Source: a bacterium HR36 (GTDB lineage: Bacteria > Planctomycetota > Planctomycetia > Gemmatales > HRBIN36). From it: a DNA stretch of 7,773 nucleotides. The notes under the pieces are model-generated. The model was given only the letters and a program-made list of their open reading frames with translations. It was not told where the DNA came from and did not search any database. Made by a program: the position numbers and the translations under genes. Positions 6,217 to 7,773 of the stretch are shown here, piece by piece (positions within the stretch are counted from its first letter, which is position 1; each line of letters starts with the position of its first letter). Location of the stretch: assembly GCA_002898995.1 (NCBI GenBank), contig BEIM01000154.1:1-7773 (forward strand), in the 5' to 3' direction.

Positions 6217-7773
6217 ATGACGAAACATATTTTCGTAACAGGTGGGGTATGCAGCTCGCTGGGCAATGGCTTGACGTGTGCCAGTATCGGCATGCTCCTG
6301 GAACATCGGGGCCTGCGGGTACGTCTGCAAAAATTCGACCCGTACATCAACGTCGATCCTGGCACCATGAGCCCATACCAGCATGGCGAGGTGTACGTCT
6401 TGGACGACGGCAGTGAAACCGATCTCGATTTGGGCCATTATGAGCGATTCACCTCCGCACCGCTAGACCGCAATTGCAACTTCACGACCGGTCGGATTTA
6501 CTTGTCGGTGATCCAGAAAGAACGCCGGGGGGAATATCTCGGCAAGACGGTGCAGGTCATCCCGCACGTTACGGACGAAATCCAAGCAGCGATTCGCGCC
6601 GTGAGCGGGCCCGAGGTGGATGTGGTGATTACCGAAATTGGCGGCACGGTGGGCGACATCGAAGGCTTGCCTTTTCTCGAAGCCATTCGGCAGTTTGCTC
6701 TCCAAATCGGCAAACAAAATTGTCTCTTCATCCACCTGACGCTGGTGCCGTACCTCAAAGCTGCCCGGGAACTCAAGACCAAGCCAACACAGCAGAGCGT
6801 GGCGCGCTTGCGGGAAATTGGTATCCAGCCCGATATCCTGATCTGCCGCAGCGAACGCGCTTTGTCCAAGGAAGACAAGCAGAAAATCGCCCTCTTTTGC
6901 AATGTCGAACCTAGCGCGGTCATTGAGGAACTCGACAAGACCTACAGCATTTATGAAGTGCCCATCAGTTTGTCGCAAAACGGATTGGACGAATTAATCG
7001 TGCAGAAGCTCGGTTTGAAAGCCAAGCCGCTCGACATCAGCGATTGGAAGGAACTGCTGCAGCGAATCATGAACCCGGCCCATGAGGTGACCATTGCGGT
7101 GGTGGGCAAGTATATCCGCCATCATGATGCATACAAATCCATCTACGAAGCGCTGGACCACGCCGGGCTGGCCCATACGACGCGGGTTTCGGTACGGAAA
7201 GTGGATGCTGAGGAAATCGAGCGGGATGGGCCGCAGTGCGTCCTTGCCGATTGCGACGGGGTGTTGGTGCCTGGGGGCTTCGGCGATCGCGGTATCGAGG
7301 GAAAGATCGAAGCCATTCGCTACGCCCGGGAAAAACAGATTCCCTTTTTCGGCATCTGTCTGGGGATGCAGTGCGCAGCCATCGAGTTTGCCCGGCACGT
7401 GCTCGGGCTGAGCGAGGCGAACAGCACGGAATTCGACCGCGACACGCCCCATCCAGTCATTTGCCTGATGGATGAACAGCGGCAGATTGCAGAAAAAGGC
7501 GGGACGATGCGATTGGGGGCGTACCCGTGCCAGTTGCGAGAGGGTAGCCGCATCCGCCAGGCCTATGGTCAGCCCATTATCTCGGAGCGGCACCGACATC
7601 GCTACGAGTTCAACAATAGCTACCGCACGGCCTTTGAAGCGGCGGGGATGGTAGCCAGCGGATTGAGTCCTGATGGCAAGCTGGTGGAAGCCATCGAACT
7701 GCCCGACCATCCCTGGTTTATCGCCGTGCAATATCACCCGGAATTTAAATCCAAACCCACGCAGCCTCACCCA
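6217..7773 (+). CDS. pyrG: CTP synthase PyrG, 3' end cut by window edge
   Basis: Makes CTP from UTP, ATP and glutamine, the last step of pyrimidine nucleotide synthesis. 519 codons are visible of an expected 535-550. The amidoligase domain (1 to ~270) has KHIFVTGG at 3-10, QKFDPYINVDPGTMSP at 38-53, ETDLD at 67-71 with Asp71, TEIGGTVGDIE at 139-149 with Glu140, and KTKPTQ at 187-192. The glutaminase domain (from ~290) has PGGFGDRG, GICLGMQ with nucleophile Cys381, and YHPEF with His507 and Glu509, so glutamine hydrolysis looks intact. Three normally invariant ligase positions differ: SSLGNG has Asn17 where E. coli has Lys18, Arg184 replaces Gly in the GE(V/L)KTKPTQHS motif, and Gln193 replaces His there. 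The start is fixed by the conserved N-terminus; its ribosome site is poor. Nothing else fits this sequence. Confidence 0.96.
   Translation, partial: MTKHIFVTGGVCSSLGNGLTCASIGMLLEHRGLRVRLQKFDPYINVDPGTMSPYQHGEVYVLDDGSETDLDLGHYERFTSAPLDRNCNFTTGRIYLSVIQKERRGEYLGKTVQVIPHVTDEIQAAIRAVSGPEVDVVITEIGGTVGDIEGLPFLEAIRQFALQIGKQNCLFIHLTLVPYLKAARELKTKPTQQSVARLREIGIQPDILICRSERALSKEDKQKIALFCNVEPSAVIEELDKTYSIYEVPISLSQNGLDELIVQKLGLKAKPLDISDWKELLQRIMNPAHEVTIAVVGKYIRHHDAYKSIYEALDHAGLAHTTRVSVRKVDAEEIERDGPQCVLADCDGVLVPGGFGDRGIEGKIEAIRYAREKQIPFFGICLGMQCAAIEFARHVLGLSEANSTEFDRDTPHPVICLMDEQRQIAEKGGTMRLGAYPCQLREGSRIRQAYGQPIISERHRHRYEFNNSYRTAFEAAGMVASGLSPDGKLVEAIELPDHPWFIAVQYHPEFKSKPTQPHP

Noticed and set aside
6994..7770. 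A 258-codon minus-strand open frame opposite pyrG
   Set aside because: It lies entirely within the glutaminase half of pyrG and its translation resembles no protein I know. It is an antisense shadow.

Overview
The window looks like a chromosomal segment of a bacterium, most likely a member of the Planctomycetota. The evidence is two adjacent secreted formylglycine-type sulfatases (that phylum is unusually rich in S1 sulfatases), a long-form PurQ, and a CTP synthase whose N-terminal block (SPYQHGEVYVLDDGSETD, GHYERFTS) resembles planctomycete PyrG as I remember it. This is inference from protein resemblance; no rRNA or other direct taxonomic marker is present.

Layout. Positions 1-2254 hold two sulfatase genes on the minus strand, separated by 12 bp and probably co-transcribed. 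The second runs off the left edge. A ~206-bp divergent intergenic region (2255-2460) follows, with a good sigma70-type promoter reading right. Next is a plus-strand two-gene unit: a protoglobin (2461-3057) whose stop codon overlaps the probable TTG start of a MarR-family regulator with a four-cysteine C-terminal extension (to 3740). The minus-strand purQ (3753-4583) converges on it with a 12-bp gap. purQ is divergent from a plus-strand alanine aminotransferase gene, alaC-like (4725-5984), across 141 bp. A 232-bp spacer leads to pyrG (6217 to the right edge), which lacks only its extreme 3' end. No stretch above 300 bases lacks a gene. I saw no tRNA, rRNA, CRISPR array, insertion sequence or long repeat.

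Function. The sulfatases are exported enzymes that probably remove sulfate from external sulfated glycans or aryl sulfates. The protoglobin binds haem and a diatomic gas (O2, NO or CO). Its translational overlap with a cysteine-rich MarR regulator suggests a small gas- or redox-responsive unit and is the most interesting part of the window. purQ, alaC and pyrG are housekeeping genes tied to nitrogen transfer: PurQ and PyrG both split glutamine, for purine and CTP synthesis, and AlaC moves amino groups between alanine and glutamate. They are not one operon. PyrG carries three substitutions at positions that are normally invariant, including loss of the P-loop-like lysine, and these deserve checking.
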